Shown here piece by piece: positions 29,096-37,780 of a DNA stretch of 64,000 bases (position 1 is its first letter; every line of letters starts with the position of its first letter). This stretch comes from JBEKYD01 sp052148435. Lineage in GTDB: Bacteria > Acidobacteriota > Terriglobia > Bryobacterales > Bryobacteraceae. Location of the stretch: contig JBKQIF010000039.1 of assembly GCA_052148435.1 (NCBI GenBank), forward strand, positions 1 through 64,000. Reading direction: 5' to 3'. A program made the translations under genes and the position numbers. Below the pieces are notes generated by a model, which saw only the letters and a program-made list of their open reading frames with translations, made no database searches and was not told the origin of the DNA.

Positions 29096-29980
29096 TCAGC
29101 GGTCAGCCACCTCAGGGCGGCTGATTGCTGAAGGCTGCCCCGCTTCGATGAGGCGCAGGAAAGACTCGGCTTCGGCGTAGCCGGGGCGGAGTTTGAGCGC
29201 CTGGATAAAATCGGCTCGGGCGCGCGGCAGATCGGGCTTGTACAGCAAATGATAAGTGCCCGCGAACAGATGAGCCCTGGGGTCCAGCGGCCGCAGGCGC
29301 ACGATGCGTTCGGCAATTTCAGCGGCTTGGTCGAACATGCCGAGCTGGTGATATTCGGCGGCGAGAAAATCGAGGCGCGAGACGTCGCCCGGGTCGGTGG
29401 CGATCTCTTGGGTGAGGATCGAAATGTACCAGTGGCTCTTGCGGCGGCGTGCTTCCGGGTCGGAAGCAAAATCATGATCGATGCGGACGCCGGTTTTATG
29501 CAGGCGCCCGCCGGCGGAGAAAATCGAAGCGTCGATGGTTTCATGAACGCGGCCGCGGTACCGGTAGCTGGGACGGTTGGGAAAGAGGCGGACGACGTAA
29601 TCCGTGGTGGGAGCTACGGAATCCGACCAGCGATTGTGGCGCTCGAGAAAATACCCCGCGTTGTGGTCGAGCGCGACGAGCCTTTCGAGCATGGGTGCGC
29701 TGGCGCGATCGAGAGCCTCATCCGCGTCGAGCATCAGTATCCACCGGCCGCTCGCGCGTGCGATGGCCTGGTTGCGGGCGGCCGCAAAATCGACGGTGGC
29801 GAAATCGAACGGGATCACCACTGCCCCGTAGCGAGCCGCGATCGGTACCGTGCGATCGGTCGAGCCGGTGTCGACGATAATCAACTCGCCGGCCAGATTG
29901 CCCACAGCATCGAGACAACGCGGGAGATTGCGCTCTTCGTTCTTCACCATCATGCAGAGGCTGAGCGCAAGCACGGTCAC
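29096..29980 (-). CDS. Family 2 glycosyltransferase with C-terminal TPR-like repeats
   Basis: A 294-residue protein. The GT-A domain begins ALSLCMMVKNEERNLPRCLD and has IIVDTGSTDRT and the metal-binding DADEA (DxD-type), as in SunS-like/WaaE-like GT2 enzymes. From about residue 205, paired helices (FDQAAEIAERIVRLRPLDPRA, PRARADFIQALKLRPGYAEA) match TPR repeats. It should transfer a sugar from a nucleotide sugar; the acceptor is unknown. The gene overlaps a 71-codon upstream ORF by 4 nt and precedes the methyltransferase on the same strand. Confidence 0.9.
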   Translation of the reverse strand: MTVLALSLCMMVKNEERNLPRCLDAVGNLAGELIIVDTGSTDRTVPIAARYGAVVIPFDFATVDFAAARNQAIARASGRWILMLDADEALDRASAPMLERLVALDHNAGYFLERHNRWSDSVAPTTDYVVRLFPNRPSYRYRGRVHETIDASIFSAGGRLHKTGVRIDHDFASDPEARRRKSHWYISILTQEIATDPGDVSRLDFLAAEYHQLGMFDQAAEIAERIVRLRPLDPRAHLFAGTYHLLYKPDLPRARADFIQALKLRPGYAEAESFLRLIEAGQPSAISRPEVADR

Positions 29981-30192
29981 AACTCAGGGAAAGCCGACCC
30001 GGTTGGATCCGATTGCAATTGCTGAATAGAACTCATCAATTGTGCGAATGTCGAGTCTTGCACGCTGCCATTTTGCGAGGACAGGAGCGAGGACGGATCG
30101 GTGGTGCTATTGGACGAGCCGCTGGCTTGCAGGTTGCCAAGGAACGACTGTAAGTAAGTGTTGGAAAGATTGGAAATGGCGGCAGGATTCAT
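29977..30192 (-). CDS. Small Ser/Gln-rich hypothetical protein
   Basis: A 71-codon ORF whose stop overlaps the GT2 start by 4 nt (ATGA), with a purine-rich GGGAAGGG just before its ATG, suggesting translational coupling. The product is Ser/Asn/Gln-rich and polar, without signal peptide, membrane segment or Cys. No family is recognised. The coupling and non-random composition make it a likely gene, but it could be a leader-type ORF. Confidence 0.5.
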   Translation of the reverse strand: MNPAAISNLSNTYLQSFLGNLQASGSSNSTTDPSSLLSSQNGSVQDSTFAQLMSSIQQLQSDPTGSAFPEL

Positions 30193-30379
30193 GCCCTTCC
30201 CATGGCATTTTCAGGCCCTCTGGAAGTTGCTGAAAACGCGTTGGCGGGCTCTGGAGCGGAGACAGATTCGTGTCAGGCGCGACGAAGTATTGGCGGGGGC
30301 GGGATCCCAGGGCGTACGCCATGGGCTACTCGCTTCCGCCCCTACGGGCTTGGGAAGGGGAACGCGGTAATCTCTAGGT

Positions 30380-31618
30380 GTGCGCACCTATTTCCATGTC
30401 GACATGGACGCGTTTTTCGTGTCGGTGGAAGAGTTGTTCGATCCCACGCTGATGGGCAAACCGGTGGTGGTGGGCGGGCGGCCGGACGCGCGCGGGGTGG
30501 TATCGGCGGCATCTTACGCGGCGCGCAAGTTCGGAGTGCATTCGGCGATGCCGCTGCGCACGGCGGCGAAACTGTGCCCGCAGGCGATCTTCGTGGACGG
30601 GCACCCGGAGCGCTATCGGGAGTATTCCCAGCGTGTGTACGAAGTGCTGCACCGGTTTTCGCCGCTGGTGGAAATGGCGTCGATCGACGAAGCCTATCTC
30701 GACATGACCGGCACGGCGCGCCTGCACGGGCCGCCGCTCGAAGCCGCTCACCGGCTGCACGCGCGCATGAAGGCCGAGACGCAATTGAACTGCTCGATTG
30801 GCATTGCGTCCTCCCGGCTGGTGGCCAAAATTTCTTCCGATCAAGCCAAGCCGAATGGCGTGTTGTGGGTGGTTGCGGGGTCCGAAGCCGCCTTTCTGGC
30901 GCCGCTCGACGTGCGCAAGGTTCCGGGCGTGGGTAAAGTCACCGAGCAGCGCCTTCACTCGCTGGGTATCCGCACTGTGGGCGACCTGGCGCGGCTGGAG
31001 GAGGATTTTCTGGAACGGCGTTTTGGCAAATGGGGCCTGGCGCTGGCAGGCAAGTCGCGCGGCCTGGACGCGGGCGGCTGGTTCGATAGCGAGATCGGCG
31101 AAGACACCGGTCCGAAATCCATCAGCCACGAGCACACCTTTTCGGAAGATACCGCCGACGTGGCGCAGATGGAGGCTACGCTGGCGCGATTGTGCGAGAA
31201 AGTGGGCCGGCGCTTGCGCGAGCAGGGCTTGCGCACGCGCACGGTGCAGCTCAAGCTGCGCTATCGCGATTTCACCACCATCACGCGGGCCGAGACTCTG
31301 GAGCGCGCCACCGGTCTCGATACCGAACTTTTCGAGGTAGCGCGCGGGCTGTTCCGCCGCAACTGGAAAGCCGGCGCGGAGGTTCGGCTGCTGGGCGTAC
31401 ACGCCTCCGGTTGGAGTGAAGAAGCGGCGCAGATGGACCTGATGGACGACGGCCGCCACGAGCGCTGGCAGCAGGCGCTGGCCGCCGCCGACAAACTGCG
31501 CGACCGTTACGGCGAGAGCGCCATCTCGCTCGCGGCCAGTTTACGCGGGCAATTCCGCGAGCGGACTCACGAAAACCCGGCTGGGTTGCCGGGGAAGAGC
31601 GGGAAAAAGAAAAGCTGA
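30380..31618 (+). CDS. dinB: DNA polymerase IV (Y-family translesion polymerase)
   Basis: A 412-residue protein starting at GTG 30380. Family motifs are complete: catalytic FHVDMDAFFVSVEE, the SIDEAYLDMT acidic pair, SSRLVAKISSDQAKPNG and the helix-hairpin-helix VPGVGKVTEQRL. The little-finger domain follows (~250-350). The C-terminus has a hydrophobic/Gln stretch (ISLAASLRGQF), a possible sliding-clamp contact, and a Lys-rich end. It performs low-fidelity synthesis past DNA lesions. No LexA-type operator was identified in the 187-nt upstream spacer. Confidence 0.96.
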   Translation: MRTYFHVDMDAFFVSVEELFDPTLMGKPVVVGGRPDARGVVSAASYAARKFGVHSAMPLRTAAKLCPQAIFVDGHPERYREYSQRVYEVLHRFSPLVEMASIDEAYLDMTGTARLHGPPLEAAHRLHARMKAETQLNCSIGIASSRLVAKISSDQAKPNGVLWVVAGSEAAFLAPLDVRKVPGVGKVTEQRLHSLGIRTVGDLARLEEDFLERRFGKWGLALAGKSRGLDAGGWFDSEIGEDTGPKSISHEHTFSEDTADVAQMEATLARLCEKVGRRLREQGLRTRTVQLKLRYRDFTTITRAETLERATGLDTELFEVARGLFRRNWKAGAEVRLLGVHASGWSEEAAQMDLMDDGRHERWQQALAAADKLRDRYGESAISLAASLRGQFRERTHENPAGLPGKSGKKKS

Positions 31619-31642
31619 CCGCTCCCTTTGGCCGCGGTTCGG

Positions 31643-33796
31643 TCAGGCCTCGCTTCGTTCGCGAAGCAGCGCGGTGGAGCGCGGCTGGAGCTCGTATAAT
31701 TTGCCGGCGGAGACAATGCGCCCGGCGGATTCGGCGGGCGCGGCGGTGTCGAAAACAACCTCCCAGCTTACGCCGGGGTCCGACGGCAGGCGGAACTCGA
31801 CGGCTTCCACGTGAGCGTTGAGCAAAATCAGAAAGGTGTCGTCGCGGATGGCCTCGCCGACGGCATTCACGTCCTCGAGGGTGCGTCCGTTCAACATCAG
31901 GCCGATGCAGCGCATCCAGCCGGCGTTCCACTGGTCGGCGGACATTTCGCCGCCGTCGGAGCCGAGCCAGGTGATGTCCTTCTCGGTGTGGCCATCGACC
32001 TGGCGCAGCGGTGTGCCGGGATCGATGGGACGGTCCTGGAAGAATTTGCGGCGGTGCAGGTTGGGATGGCTGCGGCGGATGTTCACCAGCTTACGGGTGA
32101 ATTCCAGCAGCGATTTCTTGCGCTCGTCCAGGTCCCAGCGAAACCAACTGATTTCGTTGTCCTGGGCGTAGGCGTTGTTGTTGCCGTTCTGGGTGCGGCC
32201 GAGCTCGTCGCCGCCGGAGATCATGGGAACACCCTGGGAAAGCAGCAGGGTTGCCAGGAAATTGCGCTTCTGGCGTTCGCGCACGGCGACGATGGCGGGA
32301 TCGTCGCTGGGGCCTTCCACGCCGTAGTTACAAGAATAGTTCTCGTCGCTGCCGTCGCGGCCGTCTTCGCCGTTGGCCTGGTTGTGCTTGTGGTCGTAGC
32401 TCACCAGGTCGTTCAAGGTGAAGCCGTCGTGCGCCACTATAAAATTGACGCTGGCGGTAGGGTGACGGCCGTCGTGTTGATATAGGTCGCTCGATCCGGT
32501 GAGGCGGTAGCCCAATTCGGCCAGGATGGCGTGGTCGCCCCTCCAGAAGCGGCGCAGCCAGTCGCGATACTTGCCGTTCCACTCGGCCCACAAGCTGGGA
32601 AACTTACCCACCTGGTATCCGCCTTCGCCCACGTCCCAGGGCTCGGCGATCAGTTTCACCTGGGAAATCACGGGGTCCTGATTGATGATGTCGAAGAAGG
32701 CGGAGAGGCGGTCGACGGCGTGGAGCTCGCGCGCCAGGGAGGCGGCCAGGTCGAAGCGAAACCCATCCACGCGCATTTCCTGGACCCAGTAGCGCAGGCT
32801 GTCCATGATGAGCTTGAGCACCTGTGGATGGCGCACGTTGAGGGTATTGCCGGTGCCGGTGAAATCCCTGTAAAAGCGCTGATTCTCGGGAACGAGGCGG
32901 TAATAGGTAGCGTTATCGATGCCCTTGAAGCTGAGCGTCGGCCCCAGGTGGTTGCCTTCGGCGGTATGGTTGTAGACTACGTCGAGGATAACTTCGATGC
33001 CGGCGCGATGCAGCGCCTTGACCATGGCCTTGAATTCACCGATCTGCTCGCCGTGGTAGCCGGAGGCGTAGCGCGCGTCGGGGGCGAAAAAGTTGATGGA
33101 ATTGTAGCCCCAGTAATTGCGCAAACCCAGATCGACCAGGCGCTTGTCGTCGACGAATTCATGCACCGGCATCAGCTCCACGGCGGTGATGCCGAGTTTT
33201 TTGAGATATTCAATGGCGACGGGGTGCGCCATGCCGGCGTAGGTGCCGCGCAGTTCGGGAGGGATGTCCGGGTGCAAGGCGGTAAAGCCCTTGACATGCA
33301 GCTCGTAGATGACGGAATCGTGGAACGAGGTGAGGGGCGGCCGGTCGTTTTCCCAATCGAAATGGGAAGTGGCGACGACGCATTTGGGCATGCCCCAGGC
33401 ATCGTCGTTATGATCGGCGGCCAGATCGGCAGCGGCGCCGTCCGGAGTATAGCCGAAGACCGGCGCGTCCCAGTTGATGGGTCCGGCGATCGCCTTGGCG
33501 TACGGATCGAGCAATAGCTTGGCGGGATTGAAGCGGTTGCCGCGGGGGGGATCGTACGCGCCGTAGACCCGGTAGCCATAGAGCTGGCCCAGCTTGATGC
33601 CGGGCAGGTAGGCGTGCCAGACGTAGCCGGTGCATTCGCGGATGGAAATGGTTTCCGCGGCGGCCGACCCGACGTCGTCGAAAAGACACAAATCCACGCC
33701 GGCGGCATGCTCCGAATACAAGGAGAAATTGACACCGGTCCCATCCCACGTAGCACCTTGGGGATATGGTTTTCCAGGAAGAATCGTGCGCGACAT
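31643..33796 (-). CDS. glgX: Glycogen debranching enzyme GlgX
   Basis: A 717-residue protein of the GH13 isoamylase/GlgX type. The N-terminal CBM48 domain is typical (GKPYPQGATWDGTGVNFSLY). The barrel carries DVVYNHTAEGN (region I), DGFRFDLAA (nucleophile Asp), LIAEPWD (acid/base Glu) and VAHDGFTLNDLVSY (region IV), and a C-terminal beta domain follows. It hydrolyses alpha-1,6 branches of glycogen limit dextrins. It has no signal peptide, so cytoplasmic. The GH13 enzyme at 25.5-27.5 kb is a second alpha-glucan enzyme nearby. Confidence 0.96.
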   Translation of the reverse strand: MSRTILPGKPYPQGATWDGTGVNFSLYSEHAAGVDLCLFDDVGSAAAETISIRECTGYVWHAYLPGIKLGQLYGYRVYGAYDPPRGNRFNPAKLLLDPYAKAIAGPINWDAPVFGYTPDGAAADLAADHNDDAWGMPKCVVATSHFDWENDRPPLTSFHDSVIYELHVKGFTALHPDIPPELRGTYAGMAHPVAIEYLKKLGITAVELMPVHEFVDDKRLVDLGLRNYWGYNSINFFAPDARYASGYHGEQIGEFKAMVKALHRAGIEVILDVVYNHTAEGNHLGPTLSFKGIDNATYYRLVPENQRFYRDFTGTGNTLNVRHPQVLKLIMDSLRYWVQEMRVDGFRFDLAASLARELHAVDRLSAFFDIINQDPVISQVKLIAEPWDVGEGGYQVGKFPSLWAEWNGKYRDWLRRFWRGDHAILAELGYRLTGSSDLYQHDGRHPTASVNFIVAHDGFTLNDLVSYDHKHNQANGEDGRDGSDENYSCNYGVEGPSDDPAIVAVRERQKRNFLATLLLSQGVPMISGGDELGRTQNGNNNAYAQDNEISWFRWDLDERKKSLLEFTRKLVNIRRSHPNLHRRKFFQDRPIDPGTPLRQVDGHTEKDITWLGSDGGEMSADQWNAGWMRCIGLMLNGRTLEDVNAVGEAIRDDTFLILLNAHVEAVEFRLPSDPGVSWEVVFDTAAPAESAGRIVSAGKLYELQPRSTALLRERSEA

Positions 33797-33977
33797 GTCC
33801 CGCCTCTACTGTAACAGGGGGTGGGCCGGTTTCACGGGGAAAGGGGGTCGGACACCGGGCTTAAGGCGCGCATCGGGTTCAGAAGGGCAGATCGGGCAAC
33901 GAGCAGCGGCGCCAGCTTGAGAGGCCATTGGCCGCGCGGGCCGTTCCACGCGCCCGCATTCAGCGCGAGACCAGCCC

Positions 33978-34015
33978 GGTCAATCTGGCTCAATCCAAAT
34001 TCCGCGAGGTCGGAA
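33978..34015. repeat. Fragment of the dispersed intergenic repeat at the 3' end of the hybrid kinase gene
   Basis: CTGGCTCAATCCAAATTCCG followed by CGAGGTC matches 57189-57215 (CTGGCTCAACCCAAAATCCACGAGGTC) in the same orientation. It overlaps the last codons of the kinase gene on the minus strand, so the kinase's final residues (SELPTSRNLD) are encoded by repeat sequence. Confidence 0.55.
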
Positions 34016-37000
34016 GTTCGGAGCCTTCTCTCCTCACCCACGAAGTGAGGTTCCGCGACGATGATCGCGTCGACAACTCTGCAATCAAGGCACGAAGTTT
34101 TTCCCGTTCCAGCGGCTTGGTCAGGTACCCGTTCATACCAGCGGTCAGACAAACATCGCGATACTCCGTCGTCGCGTGCGCCGTCAGCCCGAAGATGACG
34201 GGCTGGTGGTCGAGAGGGAGGCGGCTGCGGATTTCCCGAGTCGCGGACGGGCCGTCCACCTCAGGCATTTGCACGTCCATTAGCACAAGGTCATAAGGGT
34301 GTTCCAGTGCCGCCGCGATGGCCTGGGAACCGTCCGCGGCCAGGTCCGCATTGACCCCGAATTTTTCCAGCAGCTTTAGGACGACCCTCTGATTTACTGG
34401 ATTGTCCTCCGCTACCAACACTCTTAGATTGGCCGCGCATAATCTTGGTGGAGGGGTGTCGCGCGGTGCCGGAGGTTCCGGCGCATGGCCCATCAGGACC
34501 GTGAAGCAGAAACGCGCGCCCTCGCCTGGCGTCGATTCCACGTCGATCGTTCCTCCCATCAGCTCGACCAGCCGTTTCGAGATTGCCAGGCCCAAGCCGG
34601 TCCCCCCATAACGGCGGCTGATGGAGGCGTCCGCCTGATTAAACGACGAGAACAGGCGAGGCAGTTGTTCGGCTGCAATCCCAATACCGGTGTCGCGAAC
34701 TTCGATCGAGATGCAATAAGATGTCTCGTCTTGCCGTGCCACGCCTGCCGTCAGCGTCACTTCCCCGGAGCTGGTAAACTTCACGGCGTTCGAGATCAGG
34801 TTCAGCACTACTTGCCGCAACCGCGTTCCGTCCCCAGCTACCCACACGGGCAATTCCGTCGAGAGGTCGCAACCGAGGCGCAGACCCTTTTCCGCCGCCC
34901 CCGCGCGAAACAGCCGTATGCTTTCTTCGAGGGAACGGCGGAGATCGAAGGGCGCGACATCCAGTTCCAGTTTTCCAGCTTCCACTTTGGAGAAATCCAG
35001 GACATCGCTAATCACCCTGAGCAGAGCGTCGCCGGAGGAGCGGATCATGCGGATGATCTCCAGCGCCTCGGGGGGCACCGGCATGGCTTCCAACTCCGTG
35101 CTCAACCCGATGACACCGTTCAAAGGCGTTCGGATCTCATGGCTCATGTTTGCCAGGAAGCGGGCCTTAGCTTCGATCGCCGCGTCCGCGGACCGCTTCT
35201 CTTCCAGCATCTTGGTGCGTTCCGATTCCAGTTCGGCGGTCCGCTGGCGCAGCAGCAACTGGTTCCTCCACCAAATGACGCCCCACACGCAAGCGGCGGC
35301 AAGCAGTAGAGCGGCCGAGCGCAACCACCAGGTTTCCCACCATTTCGGGTAGATCCGGAATTCCGCTACGGCCACTGCCGGCGACACCGGTCCATCCCGA
35401 ACCCTTGACCGGACCTCCAGCCGATGCCGGCCTGGGGCAAGTCCGGCAAAGGAGATGATCCGCTCCCTGGTGTCGGTCCAGCGTTCTCCGTCGAGCCGAT
35501 AGGCAAAATGCACCAGTTGCTCGTTCTTATAGCTGAGCGAGGAAAATTCGGCTCTGAGAACCCGCGACTTCTGGCTAATCTCGAGGCCGGTAATGACCGG
35601 ATCGGCAATTGGCCGCGCCAGCAAGCCGCCGCCGGGAGGCCGGTAGTGCGCGAGTCCGCCGCTGGTACCGATCCAGACGCTGCCGTCCGCATCGGCCCAG
35701 AAGGCTTCCCCGTCCGTGTCGTTCCAGATCAGCCCGTCTTCCGTACTCAGATGCCTCCAGGAACCGCCGGCCAGAACGGACGCTCCGTTCGCGCTGCCCC
35801 GCCAGAAACGCCCCGCCGCGTCAAAGCCGTGAAACGCCGTGAGCTCGACCGAGAAGGGATCGACAGGTACGACCGCCGTCGAGCGAACCAGGCGGTCTCC
35901 CGAGAACTCCACTCTCTCAACCCCGCCATCCAAGCGGTGGCGCAACCAGAGAGCGCCGTCCGGGGCGATTGCCGGGATGTAGGGTTGATCGCTCAGGAGG
36001 CCTTCCGCTTTCTGGTATAGGCGCCACCGGCCATCGCTCCATCTCCACAGCCCTTCGTGACTGGTGATCCACATGGTCCCCTGTTTGTCTTCCGCAAAGG
36101 CCCACGCACCGCGGTCCATCGACGCGGGTTGATCGATGCGGCGGAAACGGTCGGAAACAGACGGCCGGTCGTTGCGAAAGACGCCGCAGGTGGTCGCAAC
36201 CCACAGCCTGTCCAGATGGTCGACGAAAAGGTGGTGCGCAGGCTCGCAAGTGAGCCCGGCCGCCCGGCCGACCGGACCAATCTTCGCGGTAGCCGCATCG
36301 ATGCGCACAAGGCTGCCCGGCCTCACGGTAGCCCAAATGGAGCCGTCGGACGTCTCGCCCAGCGATCGAACAGCGTCCCCTCCCAAGCCGTCTTTCCTGG
36401 TCCAGGTCCGAACCGTTCCCCGCTCGTCCAGCCGCGCCAGGCCGAGGGAGGTCCCTACCCAGAGCGCGCCTTTTCTGTCGCGCCGGATGCTCCAGATGAC
36501 GTCGGACGGCAGTCCTTGCGCCTTGGTCCAGGCTTCCCACTCACCGTAACCCAGCCAGCGGTTAACGCCGGCCCCGATCAACGCAACCCACAACGATCCC
36601 TCGCGGTCTCTCATCACCGCGCTGATCATCGCTCTGTTCATCCCCCGCTGCTCGTCCATGACTCTCCAGCCGCCCTCGCCGCGGATGGCTAACCCCTTGT
36701 CGGTCGGGACCAGGAGCGATCCGTACGGGTCAACAGTCAGCGCGCCCCAGAAGGTGGTGGATGCGATGTCCGGTTTTTCCTCGACCAGCCGCGCCGCCCC
36801 GGGCGGCTTCCGGTACAGCCTGCCCGGGCTGCGGATCCACACCGAACCGTCCGGCGTGAAGCCGATGGCGTCCCAGGCGTCGTCCGGCAATCCTTGCGCC
36901 GGGCCGAACGTCGAAACGCGCCCGCCGTCTTCGACGCATAACCTCCGCCCGCAGCCAAACCACAGTTGCGAACCGTTCCGGGCGATTCCGCGGATCGCCA

Positions 37001-37502
37001 TGCCGGCAAGTTCAGGCCCCAACGGGTAGGGACGCGCGGAGAACGAACCGGCGCCGTTCAGCACCGCTTCGTACAAACCGGAAGCAGTCGCCACCAAAAC
37101 GTGACCGTGCGCATCGTTCGCCATGCGCTCGGCGCCGTTCAACATGCCGCTCAGGCCGGCGATGGGGTGGAAACGCTGCCCGTCGAAGCGGAAAACCTGC
37201 GCACAGGTATTGGCCCAGAGCGCCCCATCCGCCGCCACGTGCAAGGCATGGACTTCGGTGGCGCACGGCAAACCTTCGGCGGCGGCCATCAGACGAAAGC
37301 GGGTCCCGTCATAGCGGTACAGCCCGCCTTCCGATCCGGCCCAGAGGTAACCGGCTCCGTCTTGCGCCAAGGATAGAATGACCAGATTCTGGAGCCCATC
37401 GGCAGCCCCGTAGGTGCGGAAACTATACTGCTGGGCAAGAGCAGAGCCATTCAAAACCAGAATTAGCGCAGCGCACGCACCGAAACCGTAGCGACGACAC
37501 AT
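33990..37502 (-). CDS. Hybrid two-component sensor kinase with beta-propeller sensor and C-terminal receiver
   Basis: A 1170-residue protein. A signal peptide (to ~24) precedes ~14 periplasmic two-component-regulator propeller repeats (~30-650; e.g. LWVGTSLGLARLDERG, VWIGTSGGLAHYRPP), a Y_Y_Y domain (~660-735) and a single TM helix (~745-765). HisKA follows with phospho-His in FLANMSHEIRTPLNGVIGL, then HATPase (GTGLGLAISKRL) and a receiver domain (VLVAEDNPVNQ, VLMDVQMPEVDG). This is the sensing architecture of Bacteroides-type hybrid systems for polysaccharide breakdown products, but it lacks the C-terminal AraC domain, so it must signal to a separate partner. The extreme C-terminus is repeat-derived. 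Confidence 0.93.
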   Translation of the reverse strand: MCRRYGFGACAALILVLNGSALAQQYSFRTYGAADGLQNLVILSLAQDGAGYLWAGSEGGLYRYDGTRFRLMAAAEGLPCATEVHALHVAADGALWANTCAQVFRFDGQRFHPIAGLSGMLNGAERMANDAHGHVLVATASGLYEAVLNGAGSFSARPYPLGPELAGMAIRGIARNGSQLWFGCGRRLCVEDGGRVSTFGPAQGLPDDAWDAIGFTPDGSVWIRSPGRLYRKPPGAARLVEEKPDIASTTFWGALTVDPYGSLLVPTDKGLAIRGEGGWRVMDEQRGMNRAMISAVMRDREGSLWVALIGAGVNRWLGYGEWEAWTKAQGLPSDVIWSIRRDRKGALWVGTSLGLARLDERGTVRTWTRKDGLGGDAVRSLGETSDGSIWATVRPGSLVRIDAATAKIGPVGRAAGLTCEPAHHLFVDHLDRLWVATTCGVFRNDRPSVSDRFRRIDQPASMDRGAWAFAEDKQGTMWITSHEGLWRWSDGRWRLYQKAEGLLSDQPYIPAIAPDGALWLRHRLDGGVERVEFSGDRLVRSTAVVPVDPFSVELTAFHGFDAAGRFWRGSANGASVLAGGSWRHLSTEDGLIWNDTDGEAFWADADGSVWIGTSGGLAHYRPPGGGLLARPIADPVITGLEISQKSRVLRAEFSSLSYKNEQLVHFAYRLDGERWTDTRERIISFAGLAPGRHRLEVRSRVRDGPVSPAVAVAEFRIYPKWWETWWLRSAALLLAAACVWGVIWWRNQLLLRQRTAELESERTKMLEEKRSADAAIEAKARFLANMSHEIRTPLNGVIGLSTELEAMPVPPEALEIIRMIRSSGDALLRVISDVLDFSKVEAGKLELDVAPFDLRRSLEESIRLFRAGAAEKGLRLGCDLSTELPVWVAGDGTRLRQVVLNLISNAVKFTSSGEVTLTAGVARQDETSYCISIEVRDTGIGIAAEQLPRLFSSFNQADASISRRYGGTGLGLAISKRLVELMGGTIDVESTPGEGARFCFTVLMGHAPEPPAPRDTPPPRLCAANLRVLVAEDNPVNQRVVLKLLEKFGVNADLAADGSQAIAAALEHPYDLVLMDVQMPEVDGPSATREIRSRLPLDHQPVIFGLTAHATTEYRDVCLTAGMNGYLTKPLEREKLRALIAELSTRSSSRNLTSWVRREGSELPTSRNLD

Positions 37503-37780
37503 CAGTGGCTCTTACTTAACCATATCGGCAGGAGTACCAAGAGCTTCTAGAAACCCGGCACCAAGAAATCGTTCCCTGGAAACCTTGGAAACCCGAAACG
37601 CGAAACGCCCGAAACCGGGCGAAATGTTGGACGTGCAGCGGTTCTTCCAAGCAACGTGCTGCCCGCGTCGTATCCTGCTGGCGGGGTGGCGAAGACTCCA
37701 GGCGATTCAGTCTCTTGGCCGTGCGCGCTCCGGCCGCGGGAGTGCTTTCCGTGTGGCCGGATAAGACCCCGGTGCGGCCG

